Shown: positions 54,269 to 63,553, counted from the first letter of the stretch. The stretch: DNA of 64,000 nt from an uncultured Flavobacteriaceae bacterium (GCA_947488345.1 CANKZQ010000001.1:62001-126000), one strand, 5' to 3'. Numbers and translations: made by a program. The notes: generated by a model from the sequence alone, not told the origin.

Positions 54269-55030
54269 ATGATTCGCGTAGTTTTATTAGGAGCCGGCAA
54301 CATTGCTACCCATCTGTTATATGCTTTTACCGAAGCAGCAAAAATAGAGGTGGTGCAATTATATGCCCGTTCTGAAAAAAGCCTCTTACCTTTTAAGAAT
54401 ACGGTAGCTACAACGAGCACTCTTGGCAATTTAGCGATGGCCGATGTTTATATCATAGCAGTTGCAGATGACGCAATTGCCGAAGTTTCGAAAAAGCTAC
54501 TCGTAAAAAATGCGCTGGTTGTACATACTTCTGGGAGTGTTTCTATGAATACCTTAAAGGGGAAATTTCGAAAAGGCGTTTTCTATCCATTGCAAACGTT
54601 TACAAAAGAAATCACAGTGGATTTTAGTACCATTCCTATTTGTTTAGAAGCAGCACATAACGAAGATTTATTGATACTAGAAAAATTGGCTTCTGCTATT
54701 TCTGATGCTGTTTATTTTATTGATTCTAAGCAGCGAGAGCACCTGCACATAGCGGCCGTATTTGTGAATAATTTTACAAATCATATGTACCATATCGGAC
54801 AACAAATTTGCGACCAAAGTGAGGTGCCTTTTGAAGTATTAAAACCACTCATTCAAGAAACAGCAGTAAAATTAACCAAGGTATCACCCTTAGAAGCGCA
54901 AACAGGGCCGGCTAAAAGAAAGGATACCCAAACAATTACAAAACATTTAGATCAATTACCAAAAAATTTCAAGGAAATATACTCCTTGTTAACCAAATCA
55001 ATTTCAGATACTTATGAGCAAGAGCTATAA
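54269..55030 (+). CDS. Rossmann-fold and DUF2520 protein
   Basis: A 253-residue protein with an N-terminal NAD(P) fold, IRVVLLGAGNIATHLLYAF (GxGxxA, residues 2-20), and the C-terminal DUF2520 domain (AAVFVNNFTNHMYHIGQQICDQ and the GPAKRKDTQTI segment). The fold is that of 6-phosphogluconate dehydrogenase-like proteins; the reaction is unknown. It overlaps the KdsC-like gene by 17 bp, a pairing I recall from other Bacteroidota. Confidence 0.9.
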   Translation: MIRVVLLGAGNIATHLLYAFTEAAKIEVVQLYARSEKSLLPFKNTVATTSTLGNLAMADVYIIAVADDAIAEVSKKLLVKNALVVHTSGSVSMNTLKGKFRKGVFYPLQTFTKEITVDFSTIPICLEAAHNEDLLILEKLASAISDAVYFIDSKQREHLHIAAVFVNNFTNHMYHIGQQICDQSEVPFEVLKPLIQETAVKLTKVSPLEAQTGPAKRKDTQTITKHLDQLPKNFKEIYSLLTKSISDTYEQEL

Positions 55031-55541
55031 AGAAATAATGCCACAGATTACTACCTTTATTTTTGATGTAGATGGTGTATTAACCGACGGAAATGTTAGC
55101 GTTTTATCAAATGGAGAATTGATTCGCAGTATGAATATCAAAGATGGATATGCTTTAAAAACTGCGGTCAACAAGGGATACAACGTATGTATTATTTCTG
55201 GAGGTACCAATGAAGGGGTACGACTACGCTTAGAAGGTTTAGGCATTACCGATATTTACTTAGGAGCACATCATAAGACGAAGCAACTTCATGAATATAT
55301 AGCACGTCGTGAGATACAATTAGAACACGTATTATACATGGGCGATGACATCCCCGATTTTCCGGTAATGAAATTGGTTGGTTTAGCTGCTTGCCCTAAA
55401 GATGCCGTTCCAGAAATTCAAGATATATCAGACTATATTTCTCAAAAAAAAGGAGGTAGAGGCTGTGCCAGAGATGTCATAGAACAAGTATTAAAGGTAC
55501 AAGACAAATGGAATGGTAATTTCGATGCACAAGTAGATTAA
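55014..55541 (+). CDS. HAD family phosphatase, KdsC-like
   Basis: A 175-residue HAD protein with the nucleophile motif IFDVDGVLTDG (D20 and D22), motif II in ICIISGG (about 62-68), and motif III GDDIPDFPVMKLVG. Size and order match KdsC, which removes phosphate from 3-deoxy-manno-octulosonate 8-phosphate on the way to lipopolysaccharide; other sugar phosphates are possible. It overlaps the DUF2520 gene, and the YihY gene follows after 5 bp. Confidence 0.88.
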   Translation: MSKSYKEIMPQITTFIFDVDGVLTDGNVSVLSNGELIRSMNIKDGYALKTAVNKGYNVCIISGGTNEGVRLRLEGLGITDIYLGAHHKTKQLHEYIARREIQLEHVLYMGDDIPDFPVMKLVGLAACPKDAVPEIQDISDYISQKKGGRGCARDVIEQVLKVQDKWNGNFDAQVD

Positions 55542-55546
55542 AATGA

Positions 55547-56467
55547 ATGTCTAGAAAAGAAGAACTTTTAAAAATACCAATCATTGGGGCCATTGTAAAC
55601 GTTTTACAGAAGATTAAAGTGCCAGGTCTCGAAGGAATGTCTTTATATGACGTGCTTGAAATGTATGTGATTGGCATTGTGCAAGGAGCGCTCACCTCAA
55701 GAGCCGGTGGCGTTGCCTTTAGTTTCTTTATGGCCTTGTTTCCAGCTGCACTTTTTATTTTAACACTAATACCCTATGTGCCGATCGAAAATTTTGATCA
55801 GATTTTCATGGATTTCATTGGTCAGGTATTACCTCCTAAAACCTTCGACTCAGTAGATCTGGTACTCGAAGATATTGCGAAAAACAAATATGGTGGGTTG
55901 CTATCATTTGGTTTTATCTTATCTGTTTTTTTAATGACGAATGGTATCAATTCTTTATTTGGCGGTTTCGAGTATACCTATCATAAATTACAAACCCGTT
56001 CCATTCTAAAACAATACTTAGTTTCTATGGTGGTATCACTGATATTGGCATTATTATTGTTTCTAACAGTCGGGACAATTATCTATTTTGAAATTGCCAT
56101 TAAAAATTTAATCGCAAAGGGATATGTCACGGATGATTTATTTTGGATACAAACGGGAAGGTATGTTATGACATTTTTAATGATCTTTATATCGGTAGCC
56201 ATGTTTTATTATCTGGGAACAAAAGAAGGACGAAAAATTTCCTTTTTCTCTCCCGGTGCGATACTTACTACCCTATTGATTGTTATAAATTTTAGGATTT
56301 TTGGTATATATGTAAAGCGTTTTGCCCAGTATAATGAATTGTATGGTTCTATTGGAACCTTACTGGTCATCATGTTATTCATTTGGTTAAACTCTATCAT
56401 ATTATTGTTAGGTTTTGAATTGAATGCGTCTATGATTAGATTAAAAAGAGAATGTAAAACAGAATGA
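55547..56467 (+). CDS. YihY/UPF0761 family inner-membrane protein
   Basis: A 306-residue protein with six hydrophobic helices and the YihY-type patterns SRAGGVAFSFFMALFPAALFILT (about residues 47-69) and LYGSIGTLLVIMLFIWLNSIILLLGFELNA (about 265-294). The family is widespread; activity is unknown though formerly called ribonuclease BN by mistake. The next start overlaps its stop (ATGA). Confidence 0.9.
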   Translation: MSRKEELLKIPIIGAIVNVLQKIKVPGLEGMSLYDVLEMYVIGIVQGALTSRAGGVAFSFFMALFPAALFILTLIPYVPIENFDQIFMDFIGQVLPPKTFDSVDLVLEDIAKNKYGGLLSFGFILSVFLMTNGINSLFGGFEYTYHKLQTRSILKQYLVSMVVSLILALLLFLTVGTIIYFEIAIKNLIAKGYVTDDLFWIQTGRYVMTFLMIFISVAMFYYLGTKEGRKISFFSPGAILTTLLIVINFRIFGIYVKRFAQYNELYGSIGTLLVIMLFIWLNSIILLLGFELNASMIRLKRECKTE

Positions 56468-56892
56468 GAAAAGGTATATTATATACCGTGCTATGTGTTT
56501 TTATTTCGCTTTCCGCGGAAGCGCAATCGATCTTTGGGAAATGGAAATCTATCGATGCAGAAACAGGTAAAACTGAAGCCATTATTTCGGTATATAAAGA
56601 AAATAATAAGGCCTATGCAAAGATTATAGATATCTTAAACCCTGTCGATAGAGAGAAGATATGTATCTATTGTAAAGGGAACAGAAAAAATAAGCCTATA
56701 TTAGGAATGATTATCTTAGACGGGTTAAAAGAAAATGGTGATGAATGGAGCGGTGGAAAAATAGTAGACCCAAAGAATGGTAACATTTATAAGTGTTATA
56801 TCAAATTAAAAGATAATACCACCTTAAAATTAAGAGGATATATTGGTATTTCATTGTTCGGCAGAACAGAATATTGGAAAAGAGTTGAGTAG
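56464..56892 (+). CDS. DUF2147 domain secreted protein
   Basis: A 142-residue protein with signal peptide ending AEAQ at about residue 21. The DUF2147 pattern is visible as IFGKWKSIDAETGKTEAIISVYK, CIYCKGNRKNKPILGMIIL and GYIGISLFGRTEYWKRV. Periplasmic. Function unknown. It overlaps the YihY gene by 4 bp and is 6 bp before a thioredoxin-like gene. Confidence 0.9.
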   Translation: MRKGILYTVLCVFISLSAEAQSIFGKWKSIDAETGKTEAIISVYKENNKAYAKIIDILNPVDREKICIYCKGNRKNKPILGMIILDGLKENGDEWSGGKIVDPKNGNIYKCYIKLKDNTTLKLRGYIGISLFGRTEYWKRVE

Positions 56893-56898
56893 AAAGAA

Positions 56899-57375
56899 AT
56901 GAAAAAAATAACAATTTTAGTGCTATTGATAACCCTTTTGGGGAGTCAACACTTTTTTGCTCAGCAAAAGAGTATAGATCTTAATTGGCAAACAAATTTT
57001 GAAGAAGCCAAAAAGCAGGCTTCAAAAAATGATAAAAAAATATTGATCTATTTTACAGGATCAGACTGGAGCAGCGCTTGTAAAAACCTAAATAAAGATT
57101 TTTTCTACACCGAAAAGTTTCAAAAAATCGCTAAAGAGTCGTTTATCTTAGTACGCGTAGATGCCCCCCGTAGACCTAATTTAATATCAGAATTACAATC
57201 GAGCTATAATAGAGAGTTAAGTAAAACCTATGACCAGAAAGTCTATCCCACTGTAGTAATGGTAGATTCAACTGGTACCAAATTAGGAATGATAGAAAGT
57301 TATAATTACTTACATGATACCAGCAAGCATTACGAATTGCTCACGAAGGTCTTGAAAAAGAAAACGAAAAAGTAG
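56899..57375 (+). CDS. Thioredoxin-like secreted protein with altered active site
   Basis: A 158-residue protein with signal peptide ending FFAQ (about residue 22). The thioredoxin fold reads ILIYFTGSDWSSACKNLNKDFF with WSSAC (residues 57-61) where relatives have WCxxC, so the first redox cysteine is serine and only one cysteine remains in the mature protein. The cis-proline VYPTVVMVD is kept. It may bind thiols or client proteins rather than reduce disulfides. It is transcribed with DUF2147 and YihY genes. Confidence 0.85.
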   Translation: MKKITILVLLITLLGSQHFFAQQKSIDLNWQTNFEEAKKQASKNDKKILIYFTGSDWSSACKNLNKDFFYTEKFQKIAKESFILVRVDAPRRPNLISELQSSYNRELSKTYDQKVYPTVVMVDSTGTKLGMIESYNYLHDTSKHYELLTKVLKKKTKK

Positions 57376-57414
57376 TCTTAATTATCTCTACACTAATCAA
57401 CAACATGTCCAAAT

Positions 57415-58131
57415 TTGAGCAAGCATAAAACCTATTTTAATTGGAGCTCTGGCAAAGATTCGGCATACGCCTTATACCTTTTATTACAGAATTCTTCTTT
57501 CTCTGTTGACGAATTGGTTACAAGTGTCAATACACATTACAATCGTGTTTCCATGCATGGATTGCGAATAGAATTATTGATGGCGCAAACAAAGGCTTTA
57601 GAAATACCAACTAGTTTAATCGAGTTACCCGAAATGCCCAGTATGGAGATATATGAGCAAAAAATGCGAGAAACTGTCCTTGATTTAAAGAAAAGAGGCT
57701 TTACACACAGTGCTTTCGGAGATATTTTTTTGGAAGATTTAAGAACTTATCGCGAGAAACAGTTAGCGATGCTCGATATGCAAGCCGTATTTCCCATTTG
57801 GAAAAAAGACACTAAACAACTACTTCGGGATTTTATAAAAGCGGGATTTAAAACTATTGTAGTTTGTGCACATTCAAAGTATTTCGATCACAACTTTGTC
57901 GGCACTGTTATTGACGAAGATTTCATCGATAAATTACCTCCTGATGTTGATCCTTGTGGTGAAAATGGAGAATTTCATACCTTCTGTTTTGATGGCCCCA
58001 TTTTCAAGAATCCCATTCGGTTCACTATTGGCGAAAAGGTATATCGCGAGTACGACGCACCTAAAGGCAATGATACGATTTGCAGCGGTAATCAATATGG
58101 AATATGGTACTGCGATTTAATACCGAAATAA
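57415..58131 (+). CDS. Diphthine--ammonia ligase family ATP pyrophosphatase
   Basis: A 238-residue adenine-nucleotide-alpha-hydrolase protein with PP-loop NWSSGKDSAY (residues 9-18) and the C-terminal DPCGENGEFHTFCFDGPIF, both hallmarks of the Dph6/MJ0570 family. Diphthamide itself is absent in bacteria, so the substrate here is unknown. Start is TTG; the nearby ATG at 57404 is out of frame. It lies at the end of the same-strand gene run and before a strong terminator. Confidence 0.88.
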   Translation: MSKHKTYFNWSSGKDSAYALYLLLQNSSFSVDELVTSVNTHYNRVSMHGLRIELLMAQTKALEIPTSLIELPEMPSMEIYEQKMRETVLDLKKRGFTHSAFGDIFLEDLRTYREKQLAMLDMQAVFPIWKKDTKQLLRDFIKAGFKTIVVCAHSKYFDHNFVGTVIDEDFIDKLPPDVDPCGENGEFHTFCFDGPIFKNPIRFTIGEKVYREYDAPKGNDTICSGNQYGIWYCDLIPK

Positions 58132-58164
58132 AAAATGGCAACCTGAATGTAGGTTGCCATTTTT
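58131..58164. terminator. Bidirectional terminator
   Basis: Fourteen-base arms AAAAATGGCAACCT and AGGTTGCCATTTTT around GAATGT, between the Dph6-like gene and the minus-strand TonB receptor. Confidence 0.92.
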
Positions 58165-58184
58165 TATTGTTTCTAATTTAGATC

Positions 58185-60134
58185 TTAAAAATCAAATTTT
58201 AGACCGACTCTATAATTTCTTCCCAAGGTCGCAAAACCGAAAACCTCTTGATAGTCTTCATTGAATATATTGCTCACGGTACCGTACAATTTTAATCTAT
58301 CTTTTATAATGGTATGATTTAGGTTGAAATCTAGCAAGCTATAACTATCTAAGGTCAAACGCTCTGTAAAATCGGCATTAAATGCGGTCGCCGTGCGATC
58401 ACCTGTGAATTGATAGTTCAACGACAAATAAGTCGCATCATTTACAACATAACCTAAATTCACATTCGCTTTATGTTTTGGCGCTCTAAAGATTATCCCG
58501 TCCTTTCGTTCGGTAAAGGTATAATTGGCGTCTAAACTTAAGCCTTCCGATAATTGAGAAGTTAGCTCTACTTCTACTCCATTCACTTTAAACTCATCTG
58601 AGCCATTCTGATATTCAGATTCGAAGGTTGTAAAATCTAAGGTCACAAACTCGATGATATTCTTTTGATCTCTATTGAAATACACAGTGCTTAGAGAAAA
58701 GTTCTTTCCTAAATCTAATACCAATCCTGCTTCTATGGTCGCATCTTCTTGAGCTTCTAAATCGGCGTTTCCAAAACTTGGCGAGAATAACTGAAATAAC
58801 GACGGCGTGATATATGCTGTGCTATACGATGATATCACTTTTAAACGATTGTTTTCACTTAATTTAAAAACATATGATGGATTTACATTGTACACAAAAT
58901 TACTACCGTACTCACTGTGATTATTCAAACGTACTCCTCCGTTTAAATTCAGCCCAAAATCTGACAAATACGTTACATTTACATACGGATCAACAATTTG
59001 GTCATTCGCAATATCTGCTGTAATCGCAGGAGCAAATTCAGTTTCTCCAAATGGCACGCTGAAGGTATTGATCTCATTATCTACATAGTTCAACCCTATA
59101 ATACTATAGAATTGATTGTTAAATTTATACTTGTTATACACATCAACCACCATTGATTTTCCCTTGGAAATAGAACCACTAAAAAGTTCAAAATCGAAAG
59201 CCCTTTCGATGTTATTTATGGCGGCATTCACATGAATACTTCCTTTGTTATATTTAAAATTAGTGCTTAACCCAAAACGATATTGCTCATTCTCAGAACT
59301 ATTATCTTGATCCACAAAAGAAAACCCATCATCAAATTCAGATGTATATCTATCATAATTTCCGAAGAATGTAATATCTAATTTATCTGAAACGGCATAA
59401 CCCAATTTCATATTCGCCGTTACCTTTGCGAATCTATCACTATCATTTGGAGTGGTACCGTTTGGAGTGTTCGCGGCAGATAAACCATTAGTGTTTTTAC
59501 TACTCAAATTTGCTAGATAATTGAATTTACCAAGTGTTCCATTGATTCCGAGGGTGTTTGTAAAATCAACCAAATCCAATCGAGACTCATCTTGTGAGTT
59601 GTTTGTGCCAATATACGTACCAAAACTTGCCTTTATCTTTCGCTTCGAAGCTTTTTTGAGGGTAATGTTGATAATCGCTGTAGAGGCTCTGTTTCCATAG
59701 AGCGCACTCGAAGCTCCTTTTAAAATCTCTATCGACTCTATTTGATCGACAGATAAAAGCTGCAAATCATAATTATTTTCAATTTGTGATGGATCACTCA
59801 CGGCAACACCATCAATCAATACCAATACTTGCCTATTTTGGCCACCTCGAAAAAAGGTGCTTAAATTTTGTCCGGCGTTTCCACGGCTTCCATTAATGGT
59901 AATACCAGACTTAACATTGATAATCTCAGCAACTGTTCGACCTTGATTTTTCTCTATTTCTTCTTTAGAAATTTTAATAATTGTTTTACCAGAATTTTCC
60001 TTTTTGATGGCAAATCGTGAATCTGATAATACAACTTCATCCAATTGTTCAACTTTTGTTGAATCTTGCTGTTGTTGGGCATTTACTAAAACTGTTGTTA
60101 GCAATGCTCCTACATACAATAACCTTTTTTTCAT
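58185..60134 (-). CDS. btuB: TonB-dependent receptor, BtuB-like (cobalamin)
   Basis: About 649 residues, starting MKKRLLYVGALLTTVLVNAQ, a signal peptide; a frame 19 codons longer is rejected as it adds an unrelated hydrophobic stretch. The plug shows GKTIIKISKEEIEKNQGRTVAEIINVKSGI and YGNRASTAIINI, and the barrel ends NYRVGLKFDF. A cobalamin riboswitch lies in its leader and the divergent operon encodes a matching ABC transporter, so vitamin B12 or a related corrinoid is the likely ligand. Confidence 0.9.
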   Translation of the reverse strand: MKKRLLYVGALLTTVLVNAQQQQDSTKVEQLDEVVLSDSRFAIKKENSGKTIIKISKEEIEKNQGRTVAEIINVKSGITINGSRGNAGQNLSTFFRGGQNRQVLVLIDGVAVSDPSQIENNYDLQLLSVDQIESIEILKGASSALYGNRASTAIINITLKKASKRKIKASFGTYIGTNNSQDESRLDLVDFTNTLGINGTLGKFNYLANLSSKNTNGLSAANTPNGTTPNDSDRFAKVTANMKLGYAVSDKLDITFFGNYDRYTSEFDDGFSFVDQDNSSENEQYRFGLSTNFKYNKGSIHVNAAINNIERAFDFELFSGSISKGKSMVVDVYNKYKFNNQFYSIIGLNYVDNEINTFSVPFGETEFAPAITADIANDQIVDPYVNVTYLSDFGLNLNGGVRLNNHSEYGSNFVYNVNPSYVFKLSENNRLKVISSYSTAYITPSLFQLFSPSFGNADLEAQEDATIEAGLVLDLGKNFSLSTVYFNRDQKNIIEFVTLDFTTFESEYQNGSDEFKVNGVEVELTSQLSEGLSLDANYTFTERKDGIIFRAPKHKANVNLGYVVNDATYLSLNYQFTGDRTATAFNADFTERLTLDSYSLLDFNLNHTIIKDRLKLYGTVSNIFNEDYQEVFGFATLGRNYRVGLKFDF

Positions 60135-60246
60135 CTTTGTATACTTTAAATGAATTAAAAAAATGGCTATCAGTAGAAAATAGGGGCGCATGATACGATA
60201 TCATAAACCAATACTTTTCCTCCGAAAGCGTGTTTAATACTCGTTT

Positions 60247-60432
60247 GGCAGGTCTCCTGGCTTGCGTCTTACTGCTTCCTTCCCATCCCGAAGTTTCGGG
60301 ACAGTGGATTAAGATTGCAGCAAGCATCTCTCTATTGAGACGAAGCTTACAGTTGCGGGGACAGCTCAAGAATAATGATTCGTTATTTTTAACTATTTAA
60401 AATCCTGTATCAATTCACTTGATTCCCTTTTA
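60247..60432 (-). ncRNA. Cobalamin riboswitch in the btuB leader
   Basis: On the minus strand: AAAAGGGAATCAAGTGAA at the 5' part, then GAGCTGTCCCCGCAACTGTA, a CCCGAA/TTCGGG hairpin, GGGAAGG, and the closing AGCCAGGAGACCTGCC. These are the conserved cobalamin-riboswitch elements in the right order. It ends 112 bases before the btuB start, leaving room for an expression platform; no clear terminator is seen there, so translational control is possible. Confidence 0.93.
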
Positions 60433-60472
60433 ATTTAATCACGCTTTCGCGGAATTAAAACCAAAATCGCCG

Positions 60473-60503
60473 CAAATGTACCAGTTTCTGTGATATGTGC
60501 AAC
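60473..60503 (-). promoter_or_regulatory. Promoter of the riboswitch-btuB transcript
   Basis: On the minus strand GTTG (60503-60500) and TACATTTG (60480-60473) are 19 bp apart. Transcription from here would place the whole riboswitch in the leader. Confidence 0.55.
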
Positions 60504-60583
60504 TATAATTCTACTTTTTGTTTAGTTATTTTTATAAAAACACTAAACAAATTTTGATACATTTGCTCCGTTAATCCATCATC

Positions 60584-61720
60584 ATGAAATTTCAAAAAAT
60601 ACTATTCTTTAGTTGTTTGGTTGTTGTGGCCTTTTCCTGTAAAAGAGCCCCAAACAAAATAGTCGAGAAAAAAATAAATACTGTTGTCGAGCATGCTAAA
60701 GGCTTTGATATTCAGCAGTTTGATGGATATACAAAATTATTGATCAAAGCGCCATATCCCGGTGCCACCGAACAGTTTGAATACATTCTAATCCCGAAAG
60801 GAAATGACATCCCAAAAGAGGTGAGAAATTTAAACATTATTAGAACCCCTATTGAAAAAATAGTAGTTACCTCGACTACACATATACCGATGCTAGAGCT
60901 ATTAGAAGAAACAAATAGTTTAGTTGGTTTTCCTAATACCCAGTATATTTCTTCCGAAAAAACAAGAAATCTAATCGACCAAGGAAATATCAAAGAACTC
61001 GGAAAAGAGGAAGGCATAAATACCGAAATACTGCTTGATTTACAGCCTGAATTGGTCGTTGGTTTTTCTATGAGCAGTAATAATAAAATGTTCTCAAACA
61101 TTGAAAAGGCTGGTATTCAAGTCCTGTTAAATGGAGATTGGTTAGAAGAAACACCATTAGGGAGAGCAGAATGGTTAAAATTTTTTGCTGCACTTTATGC
61201 TAAAGAGAATCTCGCTGACTCTATTTTTGAGACCATCAAAAATGACTATCAGGAAGCAGCGATCTTGGCAAAAGCAGCTACAAATCGACCCACAGTACTT
61301 TCTGGTGTTCAGTTTAAAGATGTGTGGAATCTGCCTGGAGGCGATAGTTTTGTTGCACAGTTCTTAAAGGATGCCAACACCAATTACTTATGGAAAGATA
61401 CGAAAGGAAAAGGGAGTCTGGCATTGAGTTTTGAAACTGTTTTTGAAAAAGGGCAAAAAGCACAATTGTGGCTCGCACCTGGGCATTATACAAGTTATAA
61501 ACAATTAAAAGAAGCCAATGACCATTATACTCAATTCGAGGCTTTTCAAACAAAAAACATCTTTTCATTCAACAATAAAAAAGGAGCCAATGGTGGGGTG
61601 ATCTATTATGAGTTAGCACCTGTGCAACCTCACATTGTTTTAAAAGACATTATTAAAATAGCACATCCCGATCTGTTGCCTAATTATACGCCCTTTTTTC
61701 TAGCTCAATTAAACGAATAA
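60584..61720 (+). CDS. ABC transporter substrate-binding lipoprotein, BtuF-like
   Basis: A 378-residue lipoprotein (lipobox AFSC, cysteine 19). The class III binding-protein fold is seen as PIEKIVVTSTTHIPMLELLEETNSLVGFPN, then LLDLQPELVVGFSMS (about residues 150-164) and a long helix joining the lobes. It is the periplasmic binding partner for the FecCD-type permease that follows after 1 bp. The riboswitch-driven BtuB-like receptor nearby points to cobalamin, though iron-siderophore binders share the fold. A TACATTTG -7-like box lies at 60558-60565. Confidence 0.87.
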   Translation: MKFQKILFFSCLVVVAFSCKRAPNKIVEKKINTVVEHAKGFDIQQFDGYTKLLIKAPYPGATEQFEYILIPKGNDIPKEVRNLNIIRTPIEKIVVTSTTHIPMLELLEETNSLVGFPNTQYISSEKTRNLIDQGNIKELGKEEGINTEILLDLQPELVVGFSMSSNNKMFSNIEKAGIQVLLNGDWLEETPLGRAEWLKFFAALYAKENLADSIFETIKNDYQEAAILAKAATNRPTVLSGVQFKDVWNLPGGDSFVAQFLKDANTNYLWKDTKGKGSLALSFETVFEKGQKAQLWLAPGHYTSYKQLKEANDHYTQFEAFQTKNIFSFNNKKGANGGVIYYELAPVQPHIVLKDIIKIAHPDLLPNYTPFFLAQLNE

Positions 61721-61721
61721 A

Positions 61722-62753
61722 TTGCCAAAAACAACGACATACAAATTTACTTTTATCATACTTACTGTATGTCTTGCTCTTTGTTGGGTCATAAATATTA
61801 GTTTAGGTTCGGTGCATATTCCGCTAACAGACATTTTTAAGAGTCTTTTTAGTAGTGAAGCAGTCAAAGAATCATGGCAATATATTATTCTAAACTACCG
61901 CTTACCCAAATCGCTAACGGCTATTTTGGTAGGTTCTGGTCTATCAATTAGTGGGCTCTTGATGCAAACATTATTTAGAAATCCTCTTGCTGGACCATTC
62001 GTACTTGGTATTAGCTCGGGTGCCAGCTTGGGTGTAGCCATATTAATTTTAGGGTTTTCGCTCTTCGGCGGAAGTATTGCTGCGCTTGCTTTTTCTAATA
62101 TCGGATTAGCGTTGGCGGCGAGTTTAGGGGCATTCTTAGTGCTAAGTTCGGTGATGTTGGTAGCTAGGAAATTGAAAAACACCATGTCTATTTTAATTAT
62201 TGGTTTGATGTTCGGAAGTCTAACAAGTGCAATTATTAGTGTACTCTCCTATTTTAGTAATGCCGATCAATTACAACAATTTATATTTTGGAGCTTTGGC
62301 AATCTCGGAAACCTATCTTGGTCTGAACTAGCACTTTTCTTTGGTGTTTATATATTCGCCGTCACTTTGGTTATCGCCGTTATAAAACCCTTAAACAGTT
62401 TATTATTGGGAGAAAACTATGCGCAGAGCCTAGGGATCAATTTGAGAAGAACAAGAAATTTTACACTGATCGCCACTGGCCTATTGACAGGTGTTATTAC
62501 GGCATTTTCTGGACCAATCGCTTTTGTTGGATTGGCCGTACCTCATCTAACAAAGTTGGTGTTTACCACCTCAAATCATAAAATATTATTACCGGCTGTA
62601 GCGATCATCGGAGCCATGACTATGCTCTTGAGCGATAGCGTAGCACAATTGCCTAATAGTGAATATACCTTACCCATTAACGCGATTACCTCGATATTTG
62701 GAGCACCCATCGTAATTTGGCTCTTGGTTCGTAAAAGAAAAGTAAATTATTAA
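61722..62753 (+). CDS. FecCD/BtuC-type ABC permease
   Basis: A 343-residue inner-membrane protein with about ten helices. Family marks: YRLPKSLTAILVGSGLSISGLLMQTLFRNPLAGPFVLGISSGASLG (about residues 54-98) and GPIAFVGLAVPHLTKL (about 266-281). The start is TTG, 1 bp behind the upstream stop, so coupling is tight. Likely cobalamin (or a siderophore) import channel with the adjacent binding protein and ATPase. Confidence 0.92.
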   Translation: MPKTTTYKFTFIILTVCLALCWVINISLGSVHIPLTDIFKSLFSSEAVKESWQYIILNYRLPKSLTAILVGSGLSISGLLMQTLFRNPLAGPFVLGISSGASLGVAILILGFSLFGGSIAALAFSNIGLALAASLGAFLVLSSVMLVARKLKNTMSILIIGLMFGSLTSAIISVLSYFSNADQLQQFIFWSFGNLGNLSWSELALFFGVYIFAVTLVIAVIKPLNSLLLGENYAQSLGINLRRTRNFTLIATGLLTGVITAFSGPIAFVGLAVPHLTKLVFTTSNHKILLPAVAIIGAMTMLLSDSVAQLPNSEYTLPINAITSIFGAPIVIWLLVRKRKVNY

Positions 62754-62755
62754 GA

Positions 62756-63553
62756 TTGACAGGAGAAAAACAACATATCATATTAACCTCGAAAAAACTG
62801 GCGATTGGTTATTACCATAAAAAGCAACCGCAGGTGATCCTAAGCGATATCAATTTCGAACTTGAAAAGGGGAAATTAGTATGCCTATTGGGTAAAAACG
62901 GGATAGGAAAGTCTACCTTACTTCGAACAATTTCTAAGGTACAACCAAAATTAGATGGAGATTTGCTTATTGAAAATGAATCTATTAACTCTATCTCGGC
63001 ACAAGAATTATCTAAGAAAATGAGTTTGGTATTAACCGAAAGAATTCCACAAAGTAATCTTACTGTTTATGAGCTTATTGCCTTAGGTCGACAACCCTAT
63101 ACAAACTGGATTGGTACAATTACTCCTGAAGATAAAAAACAGATTCAAAAAGCTATTGAATTGGTACATATCGAAAACCTCGTACATGATAAATGTGATG
63201 AACTCAGTGACGGACAATTACAAAAAGTGATGATTGCGAGATCTCTCGCTCAAAACACATCCTTGATCATTTTAGACGAACCTACGGCACACTTAGACAT
63301 TCACCATAAAATGGAAGTCTTCAGTCTCCTTCAGACACTTGTAAAAGAATTGAAGAAAACAGTAATTATCTCAACACATGAAGTACAATTGGCCTTACAA
63401 CTTGCTGATGAATTATGGCTACTAAATAATACTGGGTTTATAAATGGGCAAACAAATGATTTGATTGAAAAAGGACATTTAGAACAGCTTTTTTCGAATG
63501 AATACGTAAAGTTTGACTCAAAAACCAAAAAGTTTATCATCAATAAACATTAA
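62756..63553 (+). CDS. ABC transporter ATP-binding protein, BtuD/FecE-like
   Basis: A 265-residue ATPase: Walker A GKNGIGKST (about residues 44-52), signature LSDGQLQKVMIARSLAQ (about 143-159), Walker B LIILDEPTAHLD, and the switch histidine in ISTHE. The signature has LSDGQ instead of LSGGQ, a known variant. Start is TTG, 2 bp past the permease stop. It powers the permease in the cytosol. Confidence 0.92.
   Translation: MTGEKQHIILTSKKLAIGYYHKKQPQVILSDINFELEKGKLVCLLGKNGIGKSTLLRTISKVQPKLDGDLLIENESINSISAQELSKKMSLVLTERIPQSNLTVYELIALGRQPYTNWIGTITPEDKKQIQKAIELVHIENLVHDKCDELSDGQLQKVMIARSLAQNTSLIILDEPTAHLDIHHKMEVFSLLQTLVKELKKTVIISTHEVQLALQLADELWLLNNTGFINGQTNDLIEKGHLEQLFSNEYVKFDSKTKKFIINKH

Noticed and set aside
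57404-57427. ATG at 57404 as start of the Dph6-like gene
   Set aside because: It is in another frame and meets a stop after seven codons; the PP-loop frame starts with TTG at 57415.
60049-60369. 106-codon minus-strand frame across the riboswitch and btuB start
   Set aside because: It runs through the conserved riboswitch elements; the RNA structure explains this sequence.
60433-60583. Second cobalamin riboswitch for the plus-strand ABC operon
   Set aside because: None of the conserved cobalamin-riboswitch blocks (for example CCAGGAGACCTG) occurs on the plus strand in this stretch.
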